Positions 49,407-58,665 of a DNA stretch of 64,000 bases are shown here, piece after piece. The notes under the pieces were generated by a model. It was given only the letters and a program-made list of their open reading frames with translations, was not told where the DNA came from and searched no databases. Positions within the stretch are counted from its first letter, which is position 1. Each line of letters opens with the position of its first letter. The DNA is taken from assembly GCA_963805495.1 (NCBI GenBank), contig CAWDUQ010000004.1, forward strand, positions 248,001-312,000. Direction: 5' to 3'. Source of the stretch: DAHUXD01 sp963805495 (GTDB taxonomy: Bacteria > Acidobacteriota > Thermoanaerobaculia > UBA5066 > Gp7-AA6). The position numbers and the translations under genes were made by a program.

Positions 49407-49919
49407 ATGAACTCGGAACCGGCGAGGGCGACAGAAATGGATCGTCGTGGACATCGAGACGCACGCGTTCGGACCGCGCTCTTCCTAGCCGCCGGCCTCG
49501 TCCTGCTGGCGGCTTGCCGAAAGGAAGCGCCCGCGATCTCGGCGGCCGAGCCGCCGCCGCCTCCGGCCGCGCCGGGCGCGGCCCCGGCTCCGGCGACGGA
49601 CCCCGGACGGCTCGTCGGACGCTGGCAGCGCTCGGACTCCGACTACACGATCGAGGTGACCCGCGCCGGCGCCGACGGCTCGATCGACGCGAAGTACTTC
49701 AATCCGCAGCCGATCCGCGTTTCGCGCGCGGCCTGGAAGATCGACGCGGGCCGGCTGATCCTCTTCGTCGAGCTGACCGACCGGGGCTACCCCGGGAACA
49801 ACTATGCGCTTCTGTACGATCCGGGCTCGGACTCGCTCGCCGGCGAATACCGGCACCTCGGGCTCAACGAGACGTACGAGGTGGCGTTCTCGCGGCTGAA
49901 AGCGGCGGGCGCGCCGTAG
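49407..49919 (+). CDS. Small predicted lipoprotein
   Basis: 170 aa, or 160 aa from an in-frame ATG at 49437. Lipobox LLAAC (about residue 36), a Pro/Ala linker, then a compact domain with GRLVGRWQRSDSDYTIEVTR, DAKYFNPQPIRVS and PGNNYALLYDPGSDSLAGEY. The lipocalin-like beta pattern is suggestive only. A TATGAT at 49381-49386 may be its -10. Function unknown. Confidence 0.65.
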   Translation: MNSEPARATEMDRRGHRDARVRTALFLAAGLVLLAACRKEAPAISAAEPPPPPAAPGAAPAPATDPGRLVGRWQRSDSDYTIEVTRAGADGSIDAKYFNPQPIRVSRAAWKIDAGRLILFVELTDRGYPGNNYALLYDPGSDSLAGEYRHLGLNETYEVAFSRLKAAGAP

Positions 49920-49926
49920 CCGGAAT

Positions 49927-49946
49927 GGGCGGCCGCGCGGCCGCCC
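49927..49946. repeat. GGGCGGCCG palindrome, copy E
   Basis: GGGCGGCCG-CG-CGGCCGCCC directly after the lipoprotein stop and just before the convergent SYLF gene end. Same stem as the GTAGGGGC repeat family and may terminate both genes. Confidence 0.5.
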
Positions 49947-49957
49947 CGGAAGTCGCG

Positions 49958-50644
49958 CTACTTCTTCTCCGGCGTGGCCGTGGCCTTTTCGACGGCCGCG
50001 ACGAGCGCCGCGCCGTCTCTGTTCTTCGCCTCCCCGCGGATGATGATGTCGATCGGGGACACGAGCTTCCCGTAGTAGTTCTTGTTCCAGTCCTCGGTCG
50101 GCTTGATCACGGTCCCGTTGACGTCGACGCCGCCGTAGAGGCCTTTGGACCGGGAGTAGACGAGGAAGTCGGCGTTCGGCTTGGCCCCGGCCCCCACGCC
50201 GACCGGCCCGGCCGCGACGCTCGCATTCGCTCCGGCCTTGACGCTGCCGGACATCAGGGATTCCAGCGCCTTCTTGTTCATCACGAGCGTGACGATCTCC
50301 GAGGCGTTCACGCCCGCCTGGAAACCGACGCTCGCCGTTCCCATGGTGTAGAAGGCCGGGCCCGCCCAGCCCTTGTCGCCCTTTGCGACGAGGACCGCGC
50401 GGCCGCCCGAGCCCCCGAAGATGAACCCGGCCTTGACGACCTTTGCGGCGATCAGGAAGCCGACGGCGTCCTGGTCGTGCTCGCGGAACCAGGTCAGGTT
50501 CGGGTCGGACTGGAAGTTGTTCCAGGTCGTCAGGCACTCGTCGACCAGCTTCTGCTGCTCGCTCTGGGCGGAGGCGGGAGCGGCGGTGACGGCGATCCCG
50601 ACGGCCAGCGCGAAGGCGCCGAAACGGACTCTGCGGTTCGACAT
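49958..50644 (-). CDS. SYLF-domain (Ysc84-like) protein
   Basis: 228 aa, exported (signal peptide to about residue 27, APASAQS). SYLF/Ysc84 domain: AAKVVKAGFIFGGSGGRAVL, GWAGPAFYTMGTASVGFQAG, EIVTLVMNKKALESLM, and SRSKGLYGGVDVNGTVI. Lipid-binding in eukaryotic members; bacterial function poorly known. ATG 50644 has GAGGGGG upstream. Monocistronic by its neighbours. Confidence 0.82.
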   Translation of the reverse strand: MSNRRVRFGAFALAVGIAVTAAPASAQSEQQKLVDECLTTWNNFQSDPNLTWFREHDQDAVGFLIAAKVVKAGFIFGGSGGRAVLVAKGDKGWAGPAFYTMGTASVGFQAGVNASEIVTLVMNKKALESLMSGSVKAGANASVAAGPVGVGAGAKPNADFLVYSRSKGLYGGVDVNGTVIKPTEDWNKNYYGKLVSPIDIIIRGEAKNRDGAALVAAVEKATATPEKK

Positions 50645-50727
50645 GGGATTCCCCCTCGCCCCCGGATTTATCACACCGAACTCCAGTCGGTCCGATGCGG
50701 CCGCATGGACGTCGGGACGGCGGTCGG

Positions 50728-51441
50728 CTACTTCCTGTGCATCCACCGGATCCGGAGCACGTCCCACAGCGTTTGGACGGCGTCGCGCACGACCCGGACC
50801 TTGGACTCCGGTGAGTTGAACCAGAGAACCGGCACCTCGGCGATCGAGAACCCTTCCCGCCGCGCCAGGTACAGCAGCTCGACGTCCCACGCGAAGCGGT
50901 CGATGCGCGCCTCGCGAAAGAGCGTGCGCGCGGCGTCGCCCCGGAAGAGCTTGAAGCCGCACTGGGTGTCCTGGATCCCGGGCACGGCGAAAAGCTGGAT
51001 CAGCCGGTTGCCGGCCTGGCCGAGAAGGACCCGGTGGGGCGCCTGTTTTCGCCCCACGAGGTCCTGCTGCAGCGCGCGCGAGCCGATCGCGACCGGGTGC
51101 GTCGGAAGCCTCGCGGCGAGCTTCGAAAACTCGGAGAGCGGAGTCGACAGGTCCACGTCGCAGACGAGGACGGGGTCCCCGGAGGCGGCCAGGACGCCAG
51201 TCCGGACGGCCGCGCCTTTCCCCCGGTTCTCCGCGTACGAGATCACCTTGACCGCGAGACCCTCGTCGGCTGCGAGCCGGCGCGCGAGCGTCGCGGTGTC
51301 GTCGGCGGAGCCGTCGTCGACGAGGAGCACTTCCCAGTCGAGGCCGCCGGGCCGGCCGCGCGTCCACTCCGCGACGCCGCGCACGCAGGCTTCGATCCGG
51401 TTTGCCTCGTTGTAGGCGGGGATGACGAGGCTCGCGGTCAC
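50728..51441 (-). CDS. Family 2 glycosyltransferase (dolichyl-phosphate glucosyltransferase-like)
   Basis: 237 aa. GT-A fold: SLVIPAYNEANRIEACVRGV, VLLVDDGSADDT, NRGKGAAVRTGVLAA, the DxD-like CDVDLSTPL and DTQCGFKLFRGDAARTLF, very like polyprenyl/dolichyl-phosphate sugar transferases. No membrane helix. GTG 51441 overlaps the methyltransferase stop (GTGA). Could make a lipid-linked sugar for a GT-C enzyme such as that at 44715; this link is only a guess. Confidence 0.85.
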   Translation of the reverse strand: MTASLVIPAYNEANRIEACVRGVAEWTRGRPGGLDWEVLLVDDGSADDTATLARRLAADEGLAVKVISYAENRGKGAAVRTGVLAASGDPVLVCDVDLSTPLSEFSKLAARLPTHPVAIGSRALQQDLVGRKQAPHRVLLGQAGNRLIQLFAVPGIQDTQCGFKLFRGDAARTLFREARIDRFAWDVELLYLARREGFSIAEVPVLWFNSPESKVRVVRDAVQTLWDVLRIRWMHRK

Positions 51442-52121
51442 GGCCTTTCGGCCTCGATCACGATCTGGTAGCCGAAGAGCGTCGGCCAGAGGCGGGCCGT
51501 CGCCCGGGCGAGGGCCCGCACCGGCCAGGCGAGCGGGGCCCGCCCGAGGACGGGGGCGGCGAGCTCGTAGGGCATCGCCGTCGCCGCGACGGACCGCACG
51601 CGGAACCCGCCGTCCTCGACGAGCTGACGCGCCGAACGGCGGGTGTAGAAGCGCAGGTGCGTGCGGTCGAAGATGCCGCGCTCGGCGTAGGGAAACCGTC
51701 CCAGGAGGACGGCGGCGCGCACCGTGACGTTGGCGACGTTCGGGACCGAAACGAGGAGCGTGCCCCCGGGCCGGAGCCACGCGCGGATGCGAGCGAGCAG
51801 GTCTTGCGGCCGGGACAGGTGCTCCAGCACGTCGGCGCAGACCACCGCGTCGAACGGCGCGTCCCAGTCTCCGGCCGACATGGCGTCGGCGGCACGCCAG
51901 TCGTCGTAACCCTCGCGGCAGGACGGGGGCAGCGAGGCGTCGGGCTCGACGCCGGCGAGGTAGGCGCACCGGGCGCGCACCGCGCGGCCCAGGTGCCCTC
52001 CCGCGGCCCCGAGGTCGAGGAGTCGCAGCCCCGCCGGCATCGCGAGCACGCGTTCGCGCAGGAGGGCGTGGGAGGAGCCCGGAATCTCCTTCCAGGCGTA
52101 CTTCTCGGACGCGTCAGCCAC
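51438..52121 (-). CDS. Class I SAM-dependent methyltransferase
   Basis: 227 aa. SAM-binding motif LRLLDLGAAGGHLGRAV, acidic residue VEPDAS, and DAVVCADVLEHLSRPQD, then GGTLLVSVPNVANVTV: the methyltransferase type (Methyltransf_23) common beside glycan genes. GTG 52121 overlaps the NAD synthase stop by eight bases. Substrate unknown; with the adjoining glycosyltransferase it may act on a glycan or lipid. Confidence 0.85.
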   Translation of the reverse strand: MADASEKYAWKEIPGSSHALLRERVLAMPAGLRLLDLGAAGGHLGRAVRARCAYLAGVEPDASLPPSCREGYDDWRAADAMSAGDWDAPFDAVVCADVLEHLSRPQDLLARIRAWLRPGGTLLVSVPNVANVTVRAAVLLGRFPYAERGIFDRTHLRFYTRRSARQLVEDGGFRVRSVAATAMPYELAAPVLGRAPLAWPVRALARATARLWPTLFGYQIVIEAERP

Positions 52122-53772
52122 GGAACTTCTGGGCGATGGGGTAGCGGCGGCCCTCGCCGAAGGCGCGCTCGGTGACCTTGGGCCCCGGCGCCATCTGAAA
52201 TCGCTTGTACTCGGCGGCGTCGATCCGGCGTGCGATGTCCCGCGCCAGGGCGACCGGGACCTTCGCCGCGCGCGCCGCCTGCGCCGGAGGCAGAGCCCGG
52301 TCGACGAGGGCCTCGATCAGCGGATCGAGGACGTCGTAGGGCGGAAGCGAGTCGGTGTCCTTCTGGTTCGGCCGGAGTTCCGCGGACGGGGGCTTTTCGA
52401 TCGTCGCCCGCGGTATCCGCTGGGCGTCGCGATTGAGCTCCTCGGCCAGCGCGTAGACCATCGTCTTCGGGACGTCCGAGATCAGGGCGTAACCCCCGGC
52501 CATGTCGCCGTAAAGCGTGCAGTAGCCGACGGCGATCTCCGACTTGTTCCCGGTCGAGAGGACGAGGTGCCCGAACCGGTTGGACAGCGCCATGAGGATC
52601 GCTCCGCGGATCCGCGCCTGGAGGTTCTCCTCGGTCGTCGCGCCTCCTCCCGCGCCGAGCGCGGGGGCGAGCGTCGCGCGGTAGGCGTCGAAGACGGGTC
52701 CGATCGGCACGACCTGGAGGGCGATCCCGAGGCGCTCGGCGAGGTCCTTCGCGTCGCGGAGGCTCCCCTCGGAGGAGTAGGGTCCCGGCATCGCGACGCC
52801 GTGCACCCGGTCGGCCCCGAGGGCCTCGACCGCGAGGACCGCGCAGACGGCCGAGTCGATCCCGCCCGACAGGCCGAGAACGGCGGTCCGGAAGCTGCAC
52901 TTGGCGGCGTAGTCGGCGAGCGCGAGGACGAGCGCCTTGCGCAGGCCCGGGAGCGCGGCGTCCGCCGGTTCAAAGGGGCCGCGTCCGCCCGGGACCTCGA
53001 TCATCCAGAAGTCTTCGGCGAACCGCTTCCCGGCCGCCGTGAGCCGGCCGCCCGCGTCGAACGCCGTCGAGGCGCCGTCGAAGACGAGGCCGTCGTTGCC
53101 GCCGACGAGGTTGCAGTGGACGAGCGGGACCCGGGTGCGGCGCGCGATCTGCGCCATCATCCTTCGCCGGAGCTGGTTCTTTCCGAGCGAGTACGGCGAG
53201 GCCGAGATGTTGACGTGCAGATCGGCGCCGTCGCGTTTCAGCTCCGCCACCGGGTCGGTCGGATAGAGCGGGCGCCGCCAGAAGGTCTTGTCGTTCCAGA
53301 TGTCCTCGCAGATCGTGACGGCCACGCGACGCCCACGGATCTTGAGCGTCAGGCCGCGGTCTCCCGGCTCGACGTACCGTCCCTCGTCGAACACGTCGTA
53401 GGTCGGCAGGAGACGCTTGCGGTAGCTCGCGATTGGCCGGCCGCGCCGCGCCGCGATGGCCGTATTGAAGACACGCCGCCCGGACCGCGCCCGGTTTCGC
53501 TGGAGCGATCCGAAGATCCACGTCGCCGCGCCCGACGCCCGGGCGATGCGTTCGGCCGTCTCCTCGCTCGCGACCGTGAACGCGAGCCGCTCGACCAGGT
53601 CGCGCGGGGGATAGCCGCAGACCGCGAGCTCCGGAAACAGGACGAGATCTGCGCCCTCGCGCTCGGCCCGGCGGCCGGCGTCCAGGATTCGGGTGGCGTT
53701 GCCCTGGAAGTCGCCGACGGTGGTGTCGATCTGCGCGACCGCGACGCGCAGAGGCCCTCGCAGCTCAGTCAA
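52114..53772 (-). CDS. nadE: Glutamine-dependent NAD+ synthetase
   Basis: 552 aa. N-terminal nitrilase domain with the complete Glu48-Lys119-Cys155 triad (FPELAVCGYPP, YRKRLLPTYDVFDEG, ICEDIWN) releasing ammonia from glutamine. The C-terminal synthetase domain has SGGIDS at 301-306 and STGNKSEIAVGYCTLYGDMA. Converts nicotinate adenine dinucleotide to NAD. TTG 53772 is the likely start because it overlaps the RDD stop; there is no ATG before the conserved RVAVAQID. In an operon with RDD and TPR genes. Confidence 0.95.
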   Translation of the reverse strand: MTELRGPLRVAVAQIDTTVGDFQGNATRILDAGRRAEREGADLVLFPELAVCGYPPRDLVERLAFTVASEETAERIARASGAATWIFGSLQRNRARSGRRVFNTAIAARRGRPIASYRKRLLPTYDVFDEGRYVEPGDRGLTLKIRGRRVAVTICEDIWNDKTFWRRPLYPTDPVAELKRDGADLHVNISASPYSLGKNQLRRRMMAQIARRTRVPLVHCNLVGGNDGLVFDGASTAFDAGGRLTAAGKRFAEDFWMIEVPGGRGPFEPADAALPGLRKALVLALADYAAKCSFRTAVLGLSGGIDSAVCAVLAVEALGADRVHGVAMPGPYSSEGSLRDAKDLAERLGIALQVVPIGPVFDAYRATLAPALGAGGGATTEENLQARIRGAILMALSNRFGHLVLSTGNKSEIAVGYCTLYGDMAGGYALISDVPKTMVYALAEELNRDAQRIPRATIEKPPSAELRPNQKDTDSLPPYDVLDPLIEALVDRALPPAQAARAAKVPVALARDIARRIDAAEYKRFQMAPGPKVTERAFGEGRRYPIAQKFRG

Positions 53773-54274
53773 CGGTCAACGCACACCCGGAGAGCCGGTC
53801 GGCCGGGGTGGGCGCCTGGGGGTCCCGGGCGCTCCAGAGAAGCAGGAGTCCGCCGGTCAACACGGTGGCGAGCGTGCCGAGCCAGCGGCGAAACGCCGCC
53901 CCCGCCGTCAGACCCGCGTGTGAGCCGTCCGGTCGGGCCGAGAGGTCGGCCAGGGCCATGCCCACCGTCCGCCCGAACGCCATGATCGGAACGATCGTCG
54001 AGAAGCCCCAGAGGTACACCAGAAAGCCGGCGACCCATCCGTATCCGGAAAGTCGCGGGCTCTGGCCGGAGACGAGGCGCGCCCCGAGGATGGCGAGCGC
54101 CGCGAGCAGCAGGACCATGGCCACGTCCGCGGCCGCGGCGGGAAGGCGCGACGACAGGGGCGCGGCGCGGCCGGGGATCGGGGCGGCGGCGGTTTCGGCG
54201 GTCGGCGTCGCGGCCGCGTCGCCCGGAGCGGCGTCGAAGAGGGGGAAGTCGTCGAGGGGACCGTTCGATTGCAC
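53765..54274 (-). CDS. RDD-family membrane protein
   Basis: 169 aa with a Pro/Ala-rich N-terminal part and three to four helices (VAMVLLLAALAILGARLV; GWVAGFLVYLWGFSTIVPIM; FRRWLGTLATVLTGGLLLLW). Family features: AFGRTVGMALADLSARP near the third helix. RDD proteins are possible transporters. GTG 54274; the stop overlaps nadE. Immediately follows the TPR gene. Confidence 0.75.
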   Translation of the reverse strand: MQSNGPLDDFPLFDAAPGDAAATPTAETAAAPIPGRAAPLSSRLPAAAADVAMVLLLAALAILGARLVSGQSPRLSGYGWVAGFLVYLWGFSTIVPIMAFGRTVGMALADLSARPDGSHAGLTAGAAFRRWLGTLATVLTGGLLLLWSARDPQAPTPADRLSGCALTVD

Positions 54275-54285
54275 GCGGATGGAGC

Positions 54286-56556
54286 CTACGGACGCTGCTG
54301 CACGTGCCGAACGTAAATGCGGCCCATCAGATCGAGGTCACCCTTGACGTACTTCTCGGCGAACTTCTTGTGCCGGACGGCATCCTCGTCGCCCGGCTCG
54401 ATCGCGACGACCTCGGAGAAGCTCTCGGCGGCTTTGGGGTAGAGGCCGTTCTGGAGCTGGGCGATCCCCTGGTTGTAGTAGCTGCGGAGCAGGTAGGAGC
54501 GCGCGTCCCGGTTTGTCCGGTCGGCCTGAAAGATCCGCCAGAGAATCGGGATGGCCGTTTCGTATTCGGCCTCGTTGTAGAGCTTCACGGCCGGCGTCAG
54601 CTCGGTGACTTTGTCCGACGCCACGCCCATCGACTGCGCGAACGACGGATCGGCCGAAAACGCCGAGGCGGCAAGGTTGAAGTTCTTGAGCGCTTCGATG
54701 TATCGCTTCTCTTCGAGCGCCTTTTCGGCGAGTTCCCGCTGCGCAACGGCCTCCGGGGGCGGTCCGCCGGCGGACACGCTGGTCCCGGTGCCGCCCTCGG
54801 CGGGAGACGCGCTCGCGGCCGACGTGTCCGCTGAGTCGGTCTTTCGCGACAGGGACGCCAGCAGCTTCTGGGCCCGGGCGTAGTCGGGATGGTTCGGCCC
54901 GATCTTCTTGAGCTCCGCGATCGTCTCCGGGACTTTGCCATCGCGGAAGAGCTCGGTCGCGCGCTCGAGCGACGCACCGCCCCCGGGGGGGGCCGGGGCC
55001 GCCTGCCCGGGGCCCTTCCGGAGCAGGAAAAAAGCGCCCACCAGGATGGCGAGCAGGAGGGCCCCACCGACCGCGAAGATGAACCGGCGGTCGATCGGGC
55101 CGCGGACCTTCTCCGGCCCCTCCGTCGGCCTCGCCGGCGCTGGCTCGGGAAGGTCCATGAATTCGGGCTCGGCGACCTCGGTCATCTCCTCGGCGAGGAT
55201 GTCGCCCTGCGGTGCCTTGCGTGAAAGGTCGAGGCCCGCCGAGGGGCGGGCGAGCTCCTGTTCGATCCGGTCGATGTAGGAGCGGGCCGTGGCATCGGTC
55301 TCGTCGAGCGCAAGGACTCCGAGGAACGCCTCACGGGCCGCAGTGAAGTCGCCGGCCTCGAACTTCTCGCGCCCGAGCCGGAGGCTCTCGGCGACGCGGC
55401 GATTGCCCTCCGCCATCTCCTGACGCGCTTTTTCGATTCGTCCGACGGCTTCGCTGTTGTTGATGTCGATGAGGAAGATCCGGGACCAGATCTCGATGGC
55501 CTGCTGGCGGTTGCCGCCCTCGGCGGCGGTGTCGCCGCGGGCGAGCAGGCCGTCGATCTCCTGCTGCGGCGACGGCGCCTCCGGTTCCGGTTCGGGGGCG
55601 CCCATGCTGAAGGCCGAGGGGTAGCCGTCGAGCGCGGCGCCGGGGGCCTCCGGTGCGGCGGGAGGCTCGCTCCACATGCCGCTCGGCCCGGAGTCGAAGG
55701 CCGAAGGCGTCTCGGCGGCGGGGAATTCGTCGAGGGACAGGGGCCCGGTCGGGGGACGCCCGCCGAAGTCGGGCGGCTGCACGGCCGCCGCGCTTTCGAG
55801 CGGCTCGTCGAGCGAGAGCGAGTCGAGGCTCAGGTTGCCGATGCCCCCGTCGTCGGGGCTCTCCGCCGACGCCAGCTCGAAGGAGGGCGACGGCGTCGCC
55901 GCGCCGGGTTCGTCCTTGAGGAGCGCGAATCCCGGGTTGGTCGACTCGCCGACCTCCTTCGAGGAGAGCGCGGCCAGCCGGCTTTCGAGGAGGGTCACCG
56001 ACGGATGGTCCGGATCGATCGACCGGATCTTCTCGAGGGCGGCGCGCGCTTCGGCCGGTTGGCGTGAATCGAGGGCCACCATCGCCCGCTGGCGGGCGGC
56101 GTCGAGCTGCGGGCCGGCGTCCCGGCGCTGCCTGGCTTTCGCGAGGATCGTGGTCGCGTCGCGGTTGCGGGGCAGCGCCACGAGCACCTGCTCGGCCGAC
56201 GCGATGGCGGCTTCGAAGTCGCGGGCGTTGAGGCTCTCGGCCGCGCGGACGAGGAGCTTGTCCGCGTCGATCGAGCCCATCCGCTCCTGCGGCGTCGGCG
56301 TCTCGGCCACGATCGCCTCGAGCGACGCGATGTCGACCGCCGCGGCCGGGTTCTTCGCCTTCTCCATGAGCTGCCGGGCAGGGGAAAAGCGCGGATCCAT
56401 CTTCAGGATGAAGTCGCAGCCGATCACGCAGTCGTCCCTCTTTCCTTCCCGGAAGAGGTTCAGCGTGTGGCGGAACGTCGACAGGATCTTCCCCCGGACC
56501 TCCTTGGGAAGGGAGGGGTTCCCGGGGTACGCCCCGGGGGCGGGCGTGCTGCTCAT
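54286..56556 (-). CDS. Large TPR membrane protein
   Basis: 756 aa. N-terminal TPR region to about 230 (LNLFREGKRDDCVIGCDFIL, EAAIASAEQVLVALPRNRDA), a low-complexity Pro/Ser/Ala/Asp-rich region (about 240-400), then repeats (LLARGDTAAEGGNRQQAIEI, SLRLGREKFEAGDFTAAREA). A membrane helix (RFIFAVGGALLLAILVGAFF, near residue 505) precedes more TPRs to the end (AEYETAIPILWRIFQADRTN, LQNGLYPKAAESFSEVVAIE). A two-sided scaffold is implied. The ATG 56556 start ignores an in-frame extension to 56925 that would overlap the divergent gene. Heads the operon with RDD and nadE. Confidence 0.75.
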   Translation of the reverse strand: MSSTPAPGAYPGNPSLPKEVRGKILSTFRHTLNLFREGKRDDCVIGCDFILKMDPRFSPARQLMEKAKNPAAAVDIASLEAIVAETPTPQERMGSIDADKLLVRAAESLNARDFEAAIASAEQVLVALPRNRDATTILAKARQRRDAGPQLDAARQRAMVALDSRQPAEARAALEKIRSIDPDHPSVTLLESRLAALSSKEVGESTNPGFALLKDEPGAATPSPSFELASAESPDDGGIGNLSLDSLSLDEPLESAAAVQPPDFGGRPPTGPLSLDEFPAAETPSAFDSGPSGMWSEPPAAPEAPGAALDGYPSAFSMGAPEPEPEAPSPQQEIDGLLARGDTAAEGGNRQQAIEIWSRIFLIDINNSEAVGRIEKARQEMAEGNRRVAESLRLGREKFEAGDFTAAREAFLGVLALDETDATARSYIDRIEQELARPSAGLDLSRKAPQGDILAEEMTEVAEPEFMDLPEPAPARPTEGPEKVRGPIDRRFIFAVGGALLLAILVGAFFLLRKGPGQAAPAPPGGGASLERATELFRDGKVPETIAELKKIGPNHPDYARAQKLLASLSRKTDSADTSAASASPAEGGTGTSVSAGGPPPEAVAQRELAEKALEEKRYIEALKNFNLAASAFSADPSFAQSMGVASDKVTELTPAVKLYNEAEYETAIPILWRIFQADRTNRDARSYLLRSYYNQGIAQLQNGLYPKAAESFSEVVAIEPGDEDAVRHKKFAEKYVKGDLDLMGRIYVRHVQQRP

Positions 56557-56613
56557 CGGGGCCACCACCAGGGTGCCGTGGAGGGAACGGTGTTCGTGTT
56601 CACGTTGCCGCTG

Positions 56614-56619
56614 ATTATA
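56614..56619 (-). promoter_or_regulatory. -10 hexamer TATAAT of the TPR operon
   Basis: Perfect TATAAT on the minus strand, expected start near 56607 and a leader of about 50 nt before ATG 56556. No clear -35. Confidence 0.45.
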
Positions 56620-56644
56620 AACTGCCCAGTCAGGAACTTGAGGC

Positions 56645-57544
56645 ATGCCGACGATCATCGAGTGCGTTCCAAACATCTCGGAGGGGCGTGACCGGGCCTC
56701 GATCGACGCCATTTCGGCCGCGGTGCGGGCCGTCGCCGGCGTTCGGCTACTCGATGTCTCGTCCGACGCGTCGCACAATCGCAGCGTCCTGACCTTCGTC
56801 GGCGACGCCTCGGCGGTGCGGCGAGCCGTCACGGCGCTGTTCGAGGCGGCGATCCCGCGGATCGACCTGCGCCGCCACCAGGGCGAGCATCCCCGGATGG
56901 GCGCGGTCGACGTCGTCCCCTTCATTCCGATCCGGGGCGCCTCGATGGATGACTGCGTGGCGCTCTCGCGGGAGTCGGGGGCCGAAATCGGGGAGCGCTT
57001 CGGCGTTCCGGTCTATCTGTACGAGGAGTCCGCCGCGTCCGACGCGAGGCGCAACCTCGCCGAGGTGCGCAAGGGCCAGTTCGAAGGGTTCGCCCAGAAG
57101 ATGAAAGAGGCCCGGTGGAAGCCGGACTTCGGGCCGGGCGAGCCCCATCCCTCGGCCGGCGTCGTCGCCGTTGGCGCGCGCGCGTTCCTGATCGCCTACA
57201 ACATCAACCTCGCGACCCGGGAACTCGCCGTCGCCGACCGGATCGCGAAGGCGATCCGGCACCTTTCGGGCGGTTTCCGCTATGTCAAGGCGATGGGTGT
57301 CGAGCTCTCCGACCGGGGCCTCGTCCAGGTCTCGATCAACATGACGAACTTCAAGAAGACTCCGCTCCACCGCGTCTTCGAATGCGTGCGCTCGGAGGCC
57401 GAGCGTCACGGTGTCGCGATCGTGGGATCCGAGATCGTGGGGCTCACACCGGCCGAGGCCCTCTACGCCGCCGCCGAGCACTTCCTGCGACTGGAAGGGT
57501 TCTCGTCCGAACAGGTGCTCGAGACGAAGCTGCTCGGCGAGTGA
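56645..57544 (+). CDS. ftcD: Glutamate formiminotransferase
   Basis: 299 aa. Transfers the formimino group from formiminoglutamate to tetrahydrofolate (histidine degradation). MPTIIECVPNISEGRDRASI, DASHNRSVLTFVGD, HQGEHPRMGAVDVVPFIPIR and INMTNFKKTPLHRVFE are typical of the transferase (N and middle domains) without the cyclodeaminase domain. ATG 56645 has TTGAGG upstream. No hut genes nearby, so it stands alone. Confidence 0.93.
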   Translation: MPTIIECVPNISEGRDRASIDAISAAVRAVAGVRLLDVSSDASHNRSVLTFVGDASAVRRAVTALFEAAIPRIDLRRHQGEHPRMGAVDVVPFIPIRGASMDDCVALSRESGAEIGERFGVPVYLYEESAASDARRNLAEVRKGQFEGFAQKMKEARWKPDFGPGEPHPSAGVVAVGARAFLIAYNINLATRELAVADRIAKAIRHLSGGFRYVKAMGVELSDRGLVQVSINMTNFKKTPLHRVFECVRSEAERHGVAIVGSEIVGLTPAEALYAAAEHFLRLEGFSSEQVLETKLLGE

Positions 57545-57556
57545 GCGGCGCCGTGC

Positions 57557-58447
57557 CTACGGCTCGCCGCTGACCGCCCGCCGCGCGACCTCTTCGTCCG
57601 CCGGCTCCACCGCCGGGCTCGTCAGCGCCGCGTGCAGGGCGCGCGCGAACTCGATGTGCAGGGCGTGGCCGGCCTTGCGTGCGTGGATCCGGCCCTCGAG
57701 GGGCCGGCCGAGCAGGGCGAGGTCGCCGATGAGGTCCATGACCTTGTGCCGGACGAATTCGTCGCGGAACCGCAGAGGGCCCGAGATGATCCCCTTGTCG
57801 TCCAGGACGACGGCATTGTGGAGCGAGCCTCCGCGGGCGAGGCCGCGGGAGCGCATGGCCTCGACTTCCCGGGCGAACCCGAAGGTTCGGGCCGGTGCGA
57901 TGCGCGATGCGAACTCTTCGGGGCGCAGCGTGAAGGTCAGTTCCTGGCGGCCGACGATGGGGTGGGGGAAGTCGATCTCGTAGGTAATGGTCAGGCCGGG
58001 ACCGTCCGGGATGTACTCGACGCGGCGATCCTCGCGGATCACCTCGACGGAGCCTGCGAGAGTCAGCGGCCGGGCGAGCGCATCCTGGCGCTCGAACCCG
58101 GCGGCGTGGAAAAGTCGAACGAAGGGAAGCGCCGAGCCGTCGAGAATGGGGACCTCGGGCCCCTCGATCTCGATCAGGCAGTTGTCGAGCCCGACGCCGG
58201 CGGCCGCCGAGAGGGCGTGCTCGACGGTCCCGATCGAGACTTCGCCGAGCTTGAGGGTCGTGGCCAGGTCGAAGCTGGAGGCCGACTCGAGTCGGGCCGG
58301 GATGGGGCAGTTGGGGTGCTCCCGACGCAGAAAAACCAGGCCGTGATGAGCGGGCGCAGGGTGAAAGTGGGCCCGCACGGGATGGCCGGAATGGAGGCCG
58401 ACGCCGTCAATGGAGACCGTCGTCTTCAGTGTTGTCTGCTGGCGCAT
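57557..58447 (-). CDS. lpxC: UDP-3-O-acyl-GlcNAc deacetylase LpxC
   Basis: 296 aa. First committed step of lipid A synthesis; a zinc enzyme with ligands His77 (TVEHALSA), His234 and Asp238 (HKVMDLIGD), and catalytic His261 (AGHALH). QQTTLKTTVSIDGVGLHSGH start is typical. ATG 58447 has AGAGG upstream. Converges with ftcD. Proves an LPS-type outer membrane. Confidence 0.96.
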   Translation of the reverse strand: MRQQTTLKTTVSIDGVGLHSGHPVRAHFHPAPAHHGLVFLRREHPNCPIPARLESASSFDLATTLKLGEVSIGTVEHALSAAAGVGLDNCLIEIEGPEVPILDGSALPFVRLFHAAGFERQDALARPLTLAGSVEVIREDRRVEYIPDGPGLTITYEIDFPHPIVGRQELTFTLRPEEFASRIAPARTFGFAREVEAMRSRGLARGGSLHNAVVLDDKGIISGPLRFRDEFVRHKVMDLIGDLALLGRPLEGRIHARKAGHALHIEFARALHAALTSPAVEPADEEVARRAVSGEP

Positions 58448-58665
58448 GCCTCTGTCTACGGAACCCGATCCCTCGCAGTATTAATGCAAATTTCCGAGCT
58501 GAAGTAGTACTACTGCGGTATCCCTTTATTCTTGAAAAGCTTAGCACATCCGCGCCCAAAACGGCGCAATCCGCTCACCGTCAGACGATTGAACAGCGGT
58601 GTCCTCCAGGGAGAGCGCGAAGACTTGCGGGAAGGCCGGGTTAGACTGCCCGGCCGGACCGCGCC
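58448..58665. other. lpxC-smpB intergenic region
   Basis: About 218 bases, AT-richer than the surroundings (for example ATTAATGCAAATTT and CCCTTTATTCTTGAAAAGCT). It must hold promoters for lpxC (minus) and smpB (plus). TAGACT at 58642-58647 is a possible -10 for smpB, ending 18 nt before its ATG. No structured RNA recognised; no tmRNA gene here. Confidence 0.5.

Noticed and set aside
58448..58665. A tmRNA (ssrA) gene next to smpB
   Set aside because: The gap is about 218 bases and lacks a tRNA-like acceptor end or an ANDENYALAA-type tag frame.
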